Shown one piece after another: positions 1 through 6,660 of a stretch of DNA of 11,336 nucleotides. This DNA is from a bacterium (lineage in GTDB: Bacteria; SZUA-79; Acidulodesulfobacterales; Acidulodesulfobacteraceae): contig JAKAKF010000122.1 in the NCBI GenBank assembly GCA_021813595.1, forward strand, positions 1-11,336, given 5' to 3'. The stretch's first letter is position 1. Each line of letters opens with the position of its first letter. A model generated the notes under the pieces. It was not told the DNA's origin and did not search any database. It saw nothing but the letters and a program-made list of their open reading frames with translations. Both the position numbers and the translations under genes were made by a program.

Positions 1-19
1 GTTTTTGATAAGATGCCAT
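1..19 (-). CDS. 5' end of an unidentified gene running off the left edge
   Basis: Only the first six codons are visible, reading M-A-S-Y-Q-K on the minus strand from an ATG at 17-19. The case for a real gene rests on what lies upstream. A very strong Shine-Dalgarno AAGGAGG (30-36) sits 10 bases before the ATG, and a good sigma70-type promoter lies about 70-95 bases before it. The product cannot be guessed from six residues. It lies downstream of the ApgM-family gene on the same strand but has its own promoter, so it is probably a separate transcription unit that could also receive read-through. Confidence 0.6.
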
Positions 20-21
20 AG

Positions 22-45
22 ATAGATTACCTCCTTATAATCTAT
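22..45 (-). promoter_or_regulatory. Shine-Dalgarno displayed in a hairpin loop
   Basis: Read on the minus strand, ATAGATTA, then TAAGGAGG, then TAATCTAT: a perfect 8-bp inverted repeat whose 8-base loop is the ribosome binding site of the left-edge gene. The stem is AT-rich and would be weak. The ATAGATTATAA word occurs again at 84-94 overlapping the -10 box, in inverted orientation relative to 35-45, so a protein operator is an alternative to an RNA structure. Confidence 0.45.
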
Positions 46-87
46 TTAAGTTAAATTAGAATAAAGCCGAAATTTAAGTTGCTATAG

Positions 88-116
88 ATTATAATAAAAC
101 ATTTTTTTAAAATCAA
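88..116 (-). promoter_or_regulatory. Sigma70-like promoter for the left-edge gene
   Basis: On the minus strand a -35 box TTGATT (111-116) is followed after exactly 17 bases by a perfect -10 box TATAAT (88-93). The predicted transcription start is near position 81, giving a leader of about 60 bases before the ATG at 17-19. It lies just downstream of the ApgM-family stop codon at 134. The AT-rich background raises the chance of accidental matches, but the spacing and the location directly before a strong ribosome binding site support it. Confidence 0.55.
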
Positions 117-133
117 GCAAAAAATTAATTTAG

Positions 134-1372
134 TTAGATAAAATCTTTAAACGAATTTAAAAAAGCCTTAAATAAAGACGAGCCTGAAACGAAAAATAAA
201 CCGCTGTTTTGGGCTAATGTTTCGGAATAACGGTCGGCGCGGTATTTTCCGTCCGCATTTTTGAACCGCGTAGAAAAACCGCAGAAAGGAACAGGCTCCG
301 GCGTATGTTTTTTCAATTTGACCTGATTGTAATGGTCCGGTAAAACCATTACGGTATATTCTCCGAATTTCTTAAGCCCTTCAAGCACTCCGCCGGCTAT
401 AAAATTATCGAAATCTTCTATGGCTTTGAGTTTTTTATCTATGCTTCCTTCGTGGGAAGCCTCGTCGGCAGCTTCGACGTGGATGTAAACAAAATCGCCG
501 CCGTTTAACGATTCTAATCCGTATTCGACCTTGCCATTATAATTCGTATCTAAATATCCTGTTGCTCCCGGAACGTTTATGACTTTTAGTCCGGCATATT
601 TTCCTATTCCTTTAACCAAATCTACGGCCGAAATAACCGAACCGCTCAAACCGTAGGCTTCTTTGATAGTAGGCATCGAAGGCTTATATCCCTGCCCCCA
701 AAGCCATATAGAATTTGCCGGAAGTTTTCCTGCGGCAGCCCTTTTTTTATTAACCTCGTGATGCTCCAATATTTTTTCCGCCTTATCCATTATTTCAAGT
801 ATTTCCGGAGCCGAAACCGCTCCGTGCGGAAGATATTCGTCTATTTGCAAATCAGGTATATCGTGCGGCGCAACGGTTTGAAGACCGGTTATATCCATGC
901 CTTCGGCAACCAAAAGATGCCTGTAGCTTACCCCCGGATAAAAATGAAATTTATCGCTGGATAGTTCTTTCCGAAATGTTTCTATTATACTTTTTGCTTC
1001 TTCGGTAGTAATATGCCCGCCGGAATAGTCGCGCATATATCTTTTCCCATCTTTTTCCAGTATATTGACGAGGTTAAGCCTGAACGCCACGTCGTCTTTT
1101 CCCAGTTCGACGCCCATGCTTGCCGCCTCTAACGGAGACCTTCCCGTGTAATAATTTAAAGGGTCGTAACCTAGTATAGACATAGAGCCTATATCGCTGC
1201 CGGGAAGGCATCCGTCCGGAATAGTTTTTATCAAACCGGTAACCCCTTTTGCCGCTATGGAATCCATATTAGGCGTTTTGGCATATTCTAAAGGAGTCTT
1301 CCCGCCAAGTTCCGGCAAAGGCAAATCCGCCATACCGTCAGGGCATAAAATAACGTATTTATGTCTGTCCAT
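134..1372 (-). CDS. apgM: ApgM-family phosphotransferase; probable homoserine kinase, annotated by family as cofactor-independent phosphoglycerate mutase
   Basis: This 412-residue protein belongs to the alkaline-phosphatase superfamily, archaeal-type 2,3-bisphosphoglycerate-independent phosphoglycerate mutase branch. Visible motifs are the N-terminal metal-binding CPDGMAD (D12), the nucleophile region PGSDIGSMSILGYDP (S59 is the likely phosphorylated serine), the metal-binding HVEAADEASHEG near 295-306, and the C-terminal PDHYNQ...KKHTPEPVPF. The usual sequence after the DH metal pair in ApgM proteins is S/P-T-P; here it is Y-N-Q. The gene directly follows hom and thrC on the same strand, and no GHMP kinase thrB is present. 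ApgM-like proteins next to threonine genes form a subfamily (TIGR02535) proposed to be homoserine kinases, so a role in threonine synthesis is at least as likely as glycolysis. The ATG start is preceded by GGGAGGA about 12 bases upstream. Family assignment is very secure; the kinase activity is inference. Confidence 0.9.
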   Translation of the reverse strand: MDRHKYVILCPDGMADLPLPELGGKTPLEYAKTPNMDSIAAKGVTGLIKTIPDGCLPGSDIGSMSILGYDPLNYYTGRSPLEAASMGVELGKDDVAFRLNLVNILEKDGKRYMRDYSGGHITTEEAKSIIETFRKELSSDKFHFYPGVSYRHLLVAEGMDITGLQTVAPHDIPDLQIDEYLPHGAVSAPEILEIMDKAEKILEHHEVNKKRAAAGKLPANSIWLWGQGYKPSMPTIKEAYGLSGSVISAVDLVKGIGKYAGLKVINVPGATGYLDTNYNGKVEYGLESLNGGDFVYIHVEAADEASHEGSIDKKLKAIEDFDNFIAGGVLEGLKKFGEYTVMVLPDHYNQVKLKKHTPEPVPFCGFSTRFKNADGKYRADRYSETLAQNSGLFFVSGSSLFKAFLNSFKDFI

Positions 1373-1442
1373 TTAATTAATAAATCCTCCCGATTATATA
1401 TTAACTGTCTTTAAGTTAAAAATTGCGGTCATAATTAAACTC

Positions 1443-1524
1443 TGGATTCCTGCTTTCGCAGGAATGACGACTGAAACAGTGAGATAATAAATTTATATGT
1501 CATTCCTGCGAAAGCAGGAATCCA
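1443..1524. repeat. 26-bp perfect inverted repeat element between thrC and the ApgM-family gene
   Basis: The left arm 1443-1468 and right arm 1499-1524 are exact reverse complements over 26 bases, separated by 30 bases. Each arm is itself a hairpin: ATTCCTGC, loop TTTC (or GAAA), GCAGGAAT, giving an 8-bp stem. The arms-within-arms design resembles REP/BIME-like or small MITE-like intergenic repeats. Related words recur at 6343-6365 and 6453-6474. It sits inside what would otherwise be a continuous hom-thrC-ApgM transcript, so it could stabilise the 3' end of the upstream mRNA or damp read-through. There is no U-tract typical of an intrinsic terminator. Confidence 0.85.
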
Positions 1525-1571
1525 CTTTTCGGTTGAATTATATAAATATTATCCGGATATTAATTTATAAT

Positions 1572-2639
1572 TCAGGCTAATCCCATTGCTTTGAGTACGG
1601 AATGTTTATCGCACGGCACTACGATAGGCTCTTTCGAAACTTTAATCGCGTTACCGGGGTCTTTAAGCCCGTGTCCGGTAAGAGTAAGGACACAAACGGC
1701 GCCTTTTTCAAAAAATCCGCGTCCGTTCAATTTTATTAATCCGGCGAAACTTATAGCGGAAGCAGGTTCGCAAAATACGCCTTCATTTGCCGCAAGAAGA
1801 GCATATGCCTTTAATATATCTTCGTCGCTTATGGATTCGATTAATCCCCCCGATTCGTCTCTTGCCTCAACGGCTTTCTGCCAGCTTGCTGGGTTGCCTA
1901 TTCTTATTGCCGTCGCAACCGTGTGAGGTTCTTTAACTATGTGGTTTAAAACTATAGGGGCGGCGCCTTCAGCCTGAAAACCGAGCATTTTTGGAAGGCT
2001 TTTGATTTTACCCGCGGCATAATATTCTTTGTAGCCTTTCCAGTAAGCAGTGATATTTCCGGCATTTCCTACAGGAAGAATATGGTAATCGGGCGCAACG
2101 CCCAGCTCGTCGGCTATTTCGAAACTAGCCGTCTTCTGCCCTTCCAATCTGAAAGGATTTACGGAATTAACTAATGTAACGTCGTAATCCTTTGCGATTT
2201 CGCGGGTAATTACCAGAGCGTCGTCAAAATTTCCCTGAATCTGCATCACGACGGCGCCGTGGACTAAAGCCTGCGATAGTTTGCCGGACGCTATTTTTCC
2301 TTCGGGAATCAAAACGAAAGATTTTATTCCTGCCCTTGCCGCATAAGCCGAGGCTGATGCGGAAGTATTTCCGGTAGAAGCGCAGATTACCGCTTTTGAA
2401 CCGTCGGATACGGCTTTAGATACCGCCATAGTCATGCCTCTGTCCTTGAAAGAGCCGGTAGGGTTCAAACCTTCATATTTGAAATATATTTCTATATCCG
2501 GGTTTATAATCTTACCTAAGTTGCGTGCTTTTATCAAAGGAGTGTTTCCTTCGAGTATAGTAATTATATGCCCGTCGTCGATTTCAGGCAAGAATTCGCG
2601 ATATCTTTTGATTACCCCTTCATATTTGTTAAGTACCAA
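1572..2639 (-). CDS. thrC: Threonine synthase
   Basis: A cytoplasmic pyridoxal-phosphate enzyme that converts O-phosphohomoserine to threonine and phosphate, the last step of threonine synthesis. At 355 residues it matches the short bacterial form rather than the long form near 430-500. The N-terminal EGNTPL (30-35) is followed by the PLP site PTGSFKDRG, with K65 forming the Schiff base, then CASTGNTSAS (86-95) and the phosphate-binding GNAGN (191-195). All are in family order. The start is TTG at 2637-2639, because no ATG is available in frame until residue 69; a strong AGGAGG at 2645-2650 lies five bases upstream and settles the choice. It begins 14 bases after the hom stop codon, so translation of the two is probably coupled. 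Confidence 0.96.
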   Translation of the reverse strand: MVLNKYEGVIKRYREFLPEIDDGHIITILEGNTPLIKARNLGKIINPDIEIYFKYEGLNPTGSFKDRGMTMAVSKAVSDGSKAVICASTGNTSASASAYAARAGIKSFVLIPEGKIASGKLSQALVHGAVVMQIQGNFDDALVITREIAKDYDVTLVNSVNPFRLEGQKTASFEIADELGVAPDYHILPVGNAGNITAYWKGYKEYYAAGKIKSLPKMLGFQAEGAAPIVLNHIVKEPHTVATAIRIGNPASWQKAVEARDESGGLIESISDEDILKAYALLAANEGVFCEPASAISFAGLIKLNGRGFFEKGAVCVLTLTGHGLKDPGNAIKVSKEPIVVPCDKHSVLKAMGLA

Positions 2640-2644
2640 AACGT

Positions 2645-2650
2645 CCTCCT
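2645..2650 (-). promoter_or_regulatory. Ribosome binding site that fixes the TTG start of thrC
   Basis: A consensus AGGAGG on the minus strand lies five bases before the TTG at 2637-2639. It falls in the 14-base gap between the hom stop and thrC. No other in-frame start is near it, so the unusual start codon is well supported. Confidence 0.8.
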
Positions 2651-2653
2651 ATT

Positions 2654-3955
2654 TTAACTAATGTTGTCTTCTATTCTTAAAACCATTGTTTTTGCGGAAA
2701 TAACGTCTAATTTATCGCACAATGCAATGCTTTTAAACAATTCCTCTTCGTTGGCCTCATGCGTAGTAATGACTATGGGAACAGAGCCTTCCACCTTCCT
2801 GCCTTTTTGGAGCATGGAACTTATGCTTATTGAATTTTCGCCAAGAATTCCCGATATTTTTGAAAGAACGCCCGGCCTGTCCATAGCTGAAAATCTGAGA
2901 TAATATCTTGAAATAATATCTTTTTTGCTTTTTATGTTAAGTTTATTTTTTATTTTGGAGATAATGAAATCATGATGATTGTCTTCATTTACTAACCTCG
3001 ATATCATTTCCATTAAATCTCCCATTACCGCGCTTGCCGTAGGATTTCCGCCAGCGCCGTAACCCGTAAGGCTTAACGGTCCCGCAAATTTAGTATTTAC
3101 CAGGAACGCGTTAAATACTCCGTCTATCTTTGATAAAAGACTGGAGGAGGGTATTAAAGTGGGATGAACTCTTATTTCTATTTTGGAATCTTCATTTTTA
3201 AGGATTCCAAGAAGTTTTACCGTATATCCAAGCTCTTTTGCGAAGTTGATATCTAACTGCGTTATATCTTCTATTCCTTCTATTATCACGTCCTTCATCG
3301 ACAGACTGGTAGAAAAAGCAAGCCTGCCTAAAATCGCAAGCTTGTGGGCGCTGTCGGTACCGTTAATATCCAGCGAAGGGTCTGCTTCGGCGTAGCCTTT
3401 TTCCTGCGCCTTTTTAAGCACGTCCTCGAATTTCCCGCCTTCCTTGGTCATTTTAGATAATATAAAATTAGAGGTGCCGTTAATTATCGAATAAACCGAC
3501 TTGACTTTGTCGCCTGCAAGTCCGTTTTTTATAGCCCGCAATATAGGTATTCCTCCGCCGACGGCGGCTTCGAACCCAATATTCGATTTTTTTTCTAAGC
3601 ATTTCTTAAATATCTCTTCGCCGTGCTCAGCAAGTAGGGCTTTATTGGCGGTAATAATGCTTTTGCCTTCGGATATTGCCTTAAGTATGAAATCCTTTGC
3701 CGGTTGAATTCCTCCTATGAGCTCAATTACGATGTCGATTTCCTTGTCTTCGAATATATCGGAGGCATTTCTAACCGAAAGACTCTTTACGTTTTCAGGA
3801 ACAGGATGGCTGTTTCCGCGGGTAAATATCTTTTTAATATTTACCGGAACCGAAAAAATAGAATCCAGTTCGCTTTTTTGTTCCGAAAATATGTGATAAA
3901 AACTCGAAGCGACGGTTCCGAAACCTAACAGGCCTATATTAATCTCTTTTTTCAT
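2654..3955 (-). CDS. hom: Homoserine dehydrogenase with C-terminal ACT domain
   Basis: A cytoplasmic NAD(P)-dependent enzyme that reduces L-aspartate 4-semialdehyde to L-homoserine, the branch point to threonine and methionine. The 433-residue length is typical for monofunctional Hom with a regulatory tail. The Rossmann motif is GLLGFGTVA (8-16); the last glycine of the usual GxGxxG is alanine here. TANKALLAEHG (102-112), EAAVGGGIPIL, SIINGTSNFIL (156-166) and the catalytic segment GYAEADPSLDINGTDSAHK (K205) follow in order. The ACT domain, about 351-426, starts YYLRFSAMDRPGVLSKI and is the usual site of threonine feedback inhibition. It is not fused to aspartate kinase. An ATG start with AGAGGT eight bases upstream lies 12 bases after the alaC stop codon. 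Confidence 0.97.
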   Translation of the reverse strand: MKKEINIGLLGFGTVASSFYHIFSEQKSELDSIFSVPVNIKKIFTRGNSHPVPENVKSLSVRNASDIFEDKEIDIVIELIGGIQPAKDFILKAISEGKSIITANKALLAEHGEEIFKKCLEKKSNIGFEAAVGGGIPILRAIKNGLAGDKVKSVYSIINGTSNFILSKMTKEGGKFEDVLKKAQEKGYAEADPSLDINGTDSAHKLAILGRLAFSTSLSMKDVIIEGIEDITQLDINFAKELGYTVKLLGILKNEDSKIEIRVHPTLIPSSSLLSKIDGVFNAFLVNTKFAGPLSLTGYGAGGNPTASAVMGDLMEMISRLVNEDNHHDFIISKIKNKLNIKSKKDIISRYYLRFSAMDRPGVLSKISGILGENSISISSMLQKGRKVEGSVPIVITTHEANEEELFKSIALCDKLDVISAKTMVLRIEDNIS

Positions 3956-3967
3956 ATATGTTGACCT

Positions 3968-5179
3968 CTATACCGCTTTATGAAAAAACTCTTCGTTATT
4001 GATAAAATGTTTTAACCCTTTTGACGCCTGCCTTATGCGCATTTCATTTTCTACAAGCGCAAAACGGACGTATTCGTCGCCGTATTCGCCGAATCCTATG
4101 CCGGGTGAAACGGCAACTTTAGCCTTATCAAGCAGTAATTTTGAAAATTCAAGCGATTTAATTCCTGCGTCCAAAAACTGTTGAGGTATTTTTCCCCAGA
4201 CAAACATGGTAGCTTTGGGCTTTTCTATATTCCAGCCGGCAAATCTGAAGCTTTCTATTAGAACGTCTCTTCTTTTTTGATAATGCATGACCATATCGTT
4301 TACGGCATTGTGCTCGTTTTCTTCATTTAAAGCAATAATGGAAGCTATCTGTATAGGCTGAAACATTCCGTAATCTAAATAGCTTTTTATCCTAGAAAGC
4401 GCATTGATTAGAACCGGATTGCCAAGAGCAAAGCCTACCCTGAATCCAGCCATGCTGTAACTTTTTGACATAGAAAAAAACTCTATTCCGACGTCCTTTG
4501 CTCCTTTCGCCTGCAAAAAGCTGGGGGCTTTATATCCGTCGAAAGTCAAATCGGCATATGCGTTATCGTGAATTATATATATACCGTTTTCTTTTGCAAA
4601 ATCGACTAATTTTTCAAAAAAACCAAGTTCGACCGTAACTGTAGTCGGGTTATGCGGAAAACTTAATACGATAACCTTAGGCTTAGGCCATGTCTGTTTA
4701 AGAGCCGTCATAAGATGGTCGAAAAAGTCTTCGCCGGGAATTAAAGGTATGCTCCTAACATCTCCGCCGGCTATAATAACGCTGTAAGCGTGTATGGGAT
4801 ATGTAGGATTAGGCACAAAGGCTACGTCGCCCTTATTTATAATTGCAAGCATAAGGTGGCTCAAGCCCTCTTTTATGCCCATAGTAACTATAGCTTCCAA
4901 ATCGGGGTCAAGTTCCACTCCGTAATTGCGTTTATACATATTGACTATGGCAAGCCTAAGCTTAAATATTCCGCGGGATACCGAATATCTGTGGTTTTTA
5001 GGATTTCTTGACGCTTCGACCAATTTTTCTATAATATAATCGGGGGTCGGAGAATCCGGATTGCCCATTCCTAGGTCGATAATATCGTCACCGCGTTTTC
5101 TGGCTTCCATTTTTATTTTGTTTACTTCCGCAAAAACATAGGGCGGAAGCCTTTTAATAGTTTCAAAATCTTCTATCAT
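3968..5179 (-). CDS. alaC: AlaC-type class I/II aminotransferase (probable alanine transaminase)
   Basis: A PLP-dependent fold-type I aminotransferase, closely resembling E. coli AlaC, which makes alanine from pyruvate and glutamate. Numbering here is from the upstream TTG at 5194 (408 residues). Landmarks are [20 protein letters not shown] near the N-terminus, [20 protein letters not shown], the HNPT segment (181-184), HDNAYAD (D210 contacts the PLP ring nitrogen) and [15 protein letters not shown] with K244 as the Schiff-base lysine. The C-terminal VRFAL holds the substrate carboxylate arginine. I chose the ATG at 5177-5179 (403 residues) because GAGGAA lies at proper spacing before it; the TTG at 5192-5194 overlaps that site. 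It is the first gene of the hom-thrC cluster and has its own promoter. Aspartate or diaminopimelate specificity cannot be excluded from sequence. Confidence 0.9.
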   Translation of the reverse strand: MIEDFETIKRLPPYVFAEVNKIKMEARKRGDDIIDLGMGNPDSPTPDYIIEKLVEASRNPKNHRYSVSRGIFKLRLAIVNMYKRNYGVELDPDLEAIVTMGIKEGLSHLMLAIINKGDVAFVPNPTYPIHAYSVIIAGGDVRSIPLIPGEDFFDHLMTALKQTWPKPKVIVLSFPHNPTTVTVELGFFEKLVDFAKENGIYIIHDNAYADLTFDGYKAPSFLQAKGAKDVGIEFFSMSKSYSMAGFRVGFALGNPVLINALSRIKSYLDYGMFQPIQIASIIALNEENEHNAVNDMVMHYQKRRDVLIESFRFAGWNIEKPKATMFVWGKIPQQFLDAGIKSLEFSKLLLDKAKVAVSPGIGFGEYGDEYVRFALVENEMRIRQASKGLKHFINNEEFFHKAV

Positions 5180-5212
5180 TATAAAATTCCTCAAAAGAAT
5201 AAAAAAAATTAG

Positions 5213-5240
5213 ATTATATTATATTATTTTACTGAGGCAA
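5213..5240 (-). promoter_or_regulatory. Sigma70-like promoter for the alaC-hom-thrC operon
   Basis: On the minus strand a -35 box TTGCCT (5235-5240) and a -10 box TATAAT (5213-5218) are separated by 16 bases. The predicted start is near 5206, about 27 bases before the alaC ATG. It lies in the 86-base gap after lipA, which argues that alaC can be transcribed independently of lipA. No leader-peptide attenuator is visible in so short a leader. Confidence 0.5.
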
Positions 5241-5265
5241 AATAAATAATAAAATGAGGTACATT

Positions 5266-6177
5266 TTAAGACGAATGTTTAAAAAATTTCTCGGCGCCGA
5301 AAGAGCTTCTGACTAAAGGGGCGGAAAAAACGTGCTTTACGCCTTTTTTATTTGCATAGTCTTTATATTCTATGAATGTTTTGAGGGGAACGTACCTGCG
5401 AACAGGAATATTTTCGAGCGACGGCCTTAAATACTGCCCGATAGTTAGAAATTCTACCCCATTATTTATTAAATCGTCTATTGTTTTAAAAACCTCGCCG
5501 TCGTCTTCGCCGAGCCCTACCATAATGCCGGACTTTGTTATAATATCGGGCGACTTTTCTTTTATCGTTTTTAATAATTTTAAAGACCTTTCATATGAGC
5601 TTAAAGGCCTTATTACCGAATACAGCCTTTCGACGGTTTCTATATTGTGCCCAAAAATATCTATTCCGCTTCCGGCGACTTTCATAGCGGATTCTTCGTT
5701 TCCTTTAAAATCGGAGGTCAGAACTTCGACGGTTTGGCAGTCGCTTGTTTTTCTGATTTCCTTGACAGTTTCAGCCAGAATATCCGCCCCGCCGTCTTTA
5801 ATATCGTCTCTAGTAACCATAGTTATTACCGCGTGTTTTAAGCCTAGGGATTTTACGGCGTAAGCCACCTTTTTAGGCTCGTCGTAATCTAAGTTTGGGC
5901 TTCCGCAGGTTTCGGCCTGCATATGCGAACCTGCTGCCTGCCGAAAATCAAGATAATCGATGTTGCAGAAAGGGCATTTTCTTGTGCATTTATCGCCTAG
6001 CAGCAAAAACGTGGCGGTTTTGTTAGAAAAGCAAAGGTTGAGGTTTGGACACCTTGAAGACGAACAAACCGTATTGAGTTTTTTTTCTTTAATAATTTTT
6101 GAAGTCTTAAAAATATCTTTTCTGGACTTAATTTTTAAAATCTCATTTTTTAAATATTCTGGGAGCCTTTCGTTCAT
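5266..6177 (-). CDS. lipA: Lipoyl synthase (radical SAM)
   Basis: LipA inserts two sulfur atoms into protein-bound octanoyl groups to make the lipoyl cofactor of 2-oxoacid dehydrogenases and the glycine cleavage system. It is a 303-residue cytoplasmic enzyme with two [4Fe-4S] clusters. The auxiliary-cluster cysteines C38, C43 and C49 fit CX4CX5C. The radical SAM cysteines C64, C68 and C71 fit CX3CX2C. The C-terminal RSSF (290-293) matches the usual RSSY, whose serine ligates the auxiliary cluster; tyrosine is phenylalanine here. VTRDDIKDGGA and VGLGEDDGEV are further family segments. The ATG start has no clear Shine-Dalgarno and is chosen because no other in-frame ATG precedes the cysteine motifs. 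No lipB or lplA lies in the window. Confidence 0.96.
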   Translation of the reverse strand: MNERLPEYLKNEILKIKSRKDIFKTSKIIKEKKLNTVCSSSRCPNLNLCFSNKTATFLLLGDKCTRKCPFCNIDYLDFRQAAGSHMQAETCGSPNLDYDEPKKVAYAVKSLGLKHAVITMVTRDDIKDGGADILAETVKEIRKTSDCQTVEVLTSDFKGNEESAMKVAGSGIDIFGHNIETVERLYSVIRPLSSYERSLKLLKTIKEKSPDIITKSGIMVGLGEDDGEVFKTIDDLINNGVEFLTIGQYLRPSLENIPVRRYVPLKTFIEYKDYANKKGVKHVFSAPLVRSSFGAEKFFKHSS

Positions 6178-6252
6178 CTATTAAATTTTATCTGTTATTT
6201 AATAAATACAAAAACTGTTAAAAAGCATATAAATTGTTATTATAATATATTG

Positions 6253-6282
6253 ATTATATTATAATAAGCGTATAAATTTCAA
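6253..6282 (-). promoter_or_regulatory. Possible sigma70-like promoter for lipA
   Basis: On the minus strand TTGAAA (6277-6282) and TATAAT (6253-6258) are separated by 18 bases, giving a leader of about 70 bases before the lipA ATG. The region is extremely AT-rich with several overlapping TATAAT-like words, so this is only the best-looking candidate. Confidence 0.35.
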
Positions 6283-6295
6283 TTATTAATTTATA

Positions 6296-6556
6296 GCCAA
6301 ATCCCGATTTAGAAACTGTTTTAAGTATTTCAGTTATAGTTAAATTCTGGATTCCTGCATACGCAATATTGGCGTTCCGTGTCTATCAAAGCATGTCTTT
6401 GATACGGACGCCGATGGACACCCAAAGAGCGAAACGATAAATCCTCTCAAAGTCATTCCCGCGTATGCGGGAAAGTTTAGGATAAACTTCACGAGACCAA
6501 AGGTCGAGAGCGAAGCGTTAATCCAGAAAATAAATTTCTAAATCGGGATTTGGGTT
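6296..6556. repeat. Nested hairpin-rich repeat element of about 255 bases
   Basis: Perfect 17-bp outer inverted repeats lie at 6299-6315 and 6535-6551, with imperfect extension outward. Inside them TTCTGGATT (6345-6353) pairs with AATCCAGAA (6520-6528). Between these are further hairpins: TATCAAAG/CTTTGATA within about 6371-6413, TTCCCGC/GCGGGAA (6456-6473), AAGTTTA/TAAACTT (6473-6489) and GACC/GGTC (6495-6505). Imperfect direct copies of GAGCGAAACGATAAATCC lie at 6427-6444 and 6508-6524. There is no coding potential. The TCTGGATTCCTGC left end and the GTCATTCC right segment match the words of the 1443-1524 repeat, as if an insert had entered a copy of that repeat. This looks like a non-autonomous mobile or REP-type element; no target duplication is obvious. 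Confidence 0.7.
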
Positions 6557-6562
6557 ATACTT

Positions 6563-6617
6563 AAAATTGCCGATAGAAAACTTTAAAGCCATTTTAAAGA
6601 TTTCTATCGGCAATTTT
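6563..6617. terminator. Long-stem hairpin after the DUF3617 gene, likely terminator
   Basis: Arms 6563-6579 and 6601-6617 are exact 17-bp complements. After one A-A mismatch, CTTTAAA (6581-6587) pairs with TTTAAAG (6593-6599) around a five-base loop. The stem is thus about 25 bp with one mismatch. It lies 44 bases past the stop of the minus-strand DUF3617 gene and ends in TTTT on that strand, within the stem. A transcription terminator or mRNA 3'-end stabiliser is most likely. The stem is longer than usual, so a small mobile repeat is an alternative. Confidence 0.6.
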
Positions 6618-6660
6618 GGAATGGAAAATCGTTTAATTTATTTCAAAATAAAAAACGCCT

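Noticed and set aside
1393..1400. TATAAT word just upstream of the ApgM-family gene as its own promoter
   Set aside because: It lies immediately before the ribosome binding site, so transcription would start inside the Shine-Dalgarno; no good -35 box is present.
1440..1530. CRISPR-like pair of repeats around a 30-base spacer
   Set aside because: The two 26-base units are inverted, not direct, there are only two, and no cas gene is near.
1591..1926. Open frame of 111 codons on the plus strand inside thrC
   Set aside because: It is antisense to a gene with full threonine synthase motifs, has no ribosome binding site, and its composition mirrors the thrC codons.
5372..5863. Open frame of 163 codons on the plus strand inside lipA
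   Set aside because: It is the longest antisense frame, but it shows no recognisable domain or start signal and lies wholly within a clearly real lipA.
6296..6556. Insertion sequence with a transposase
   Set aside because: The element is about 255 bases and contains no open frame of useful length, so at most it is non-autonomous.
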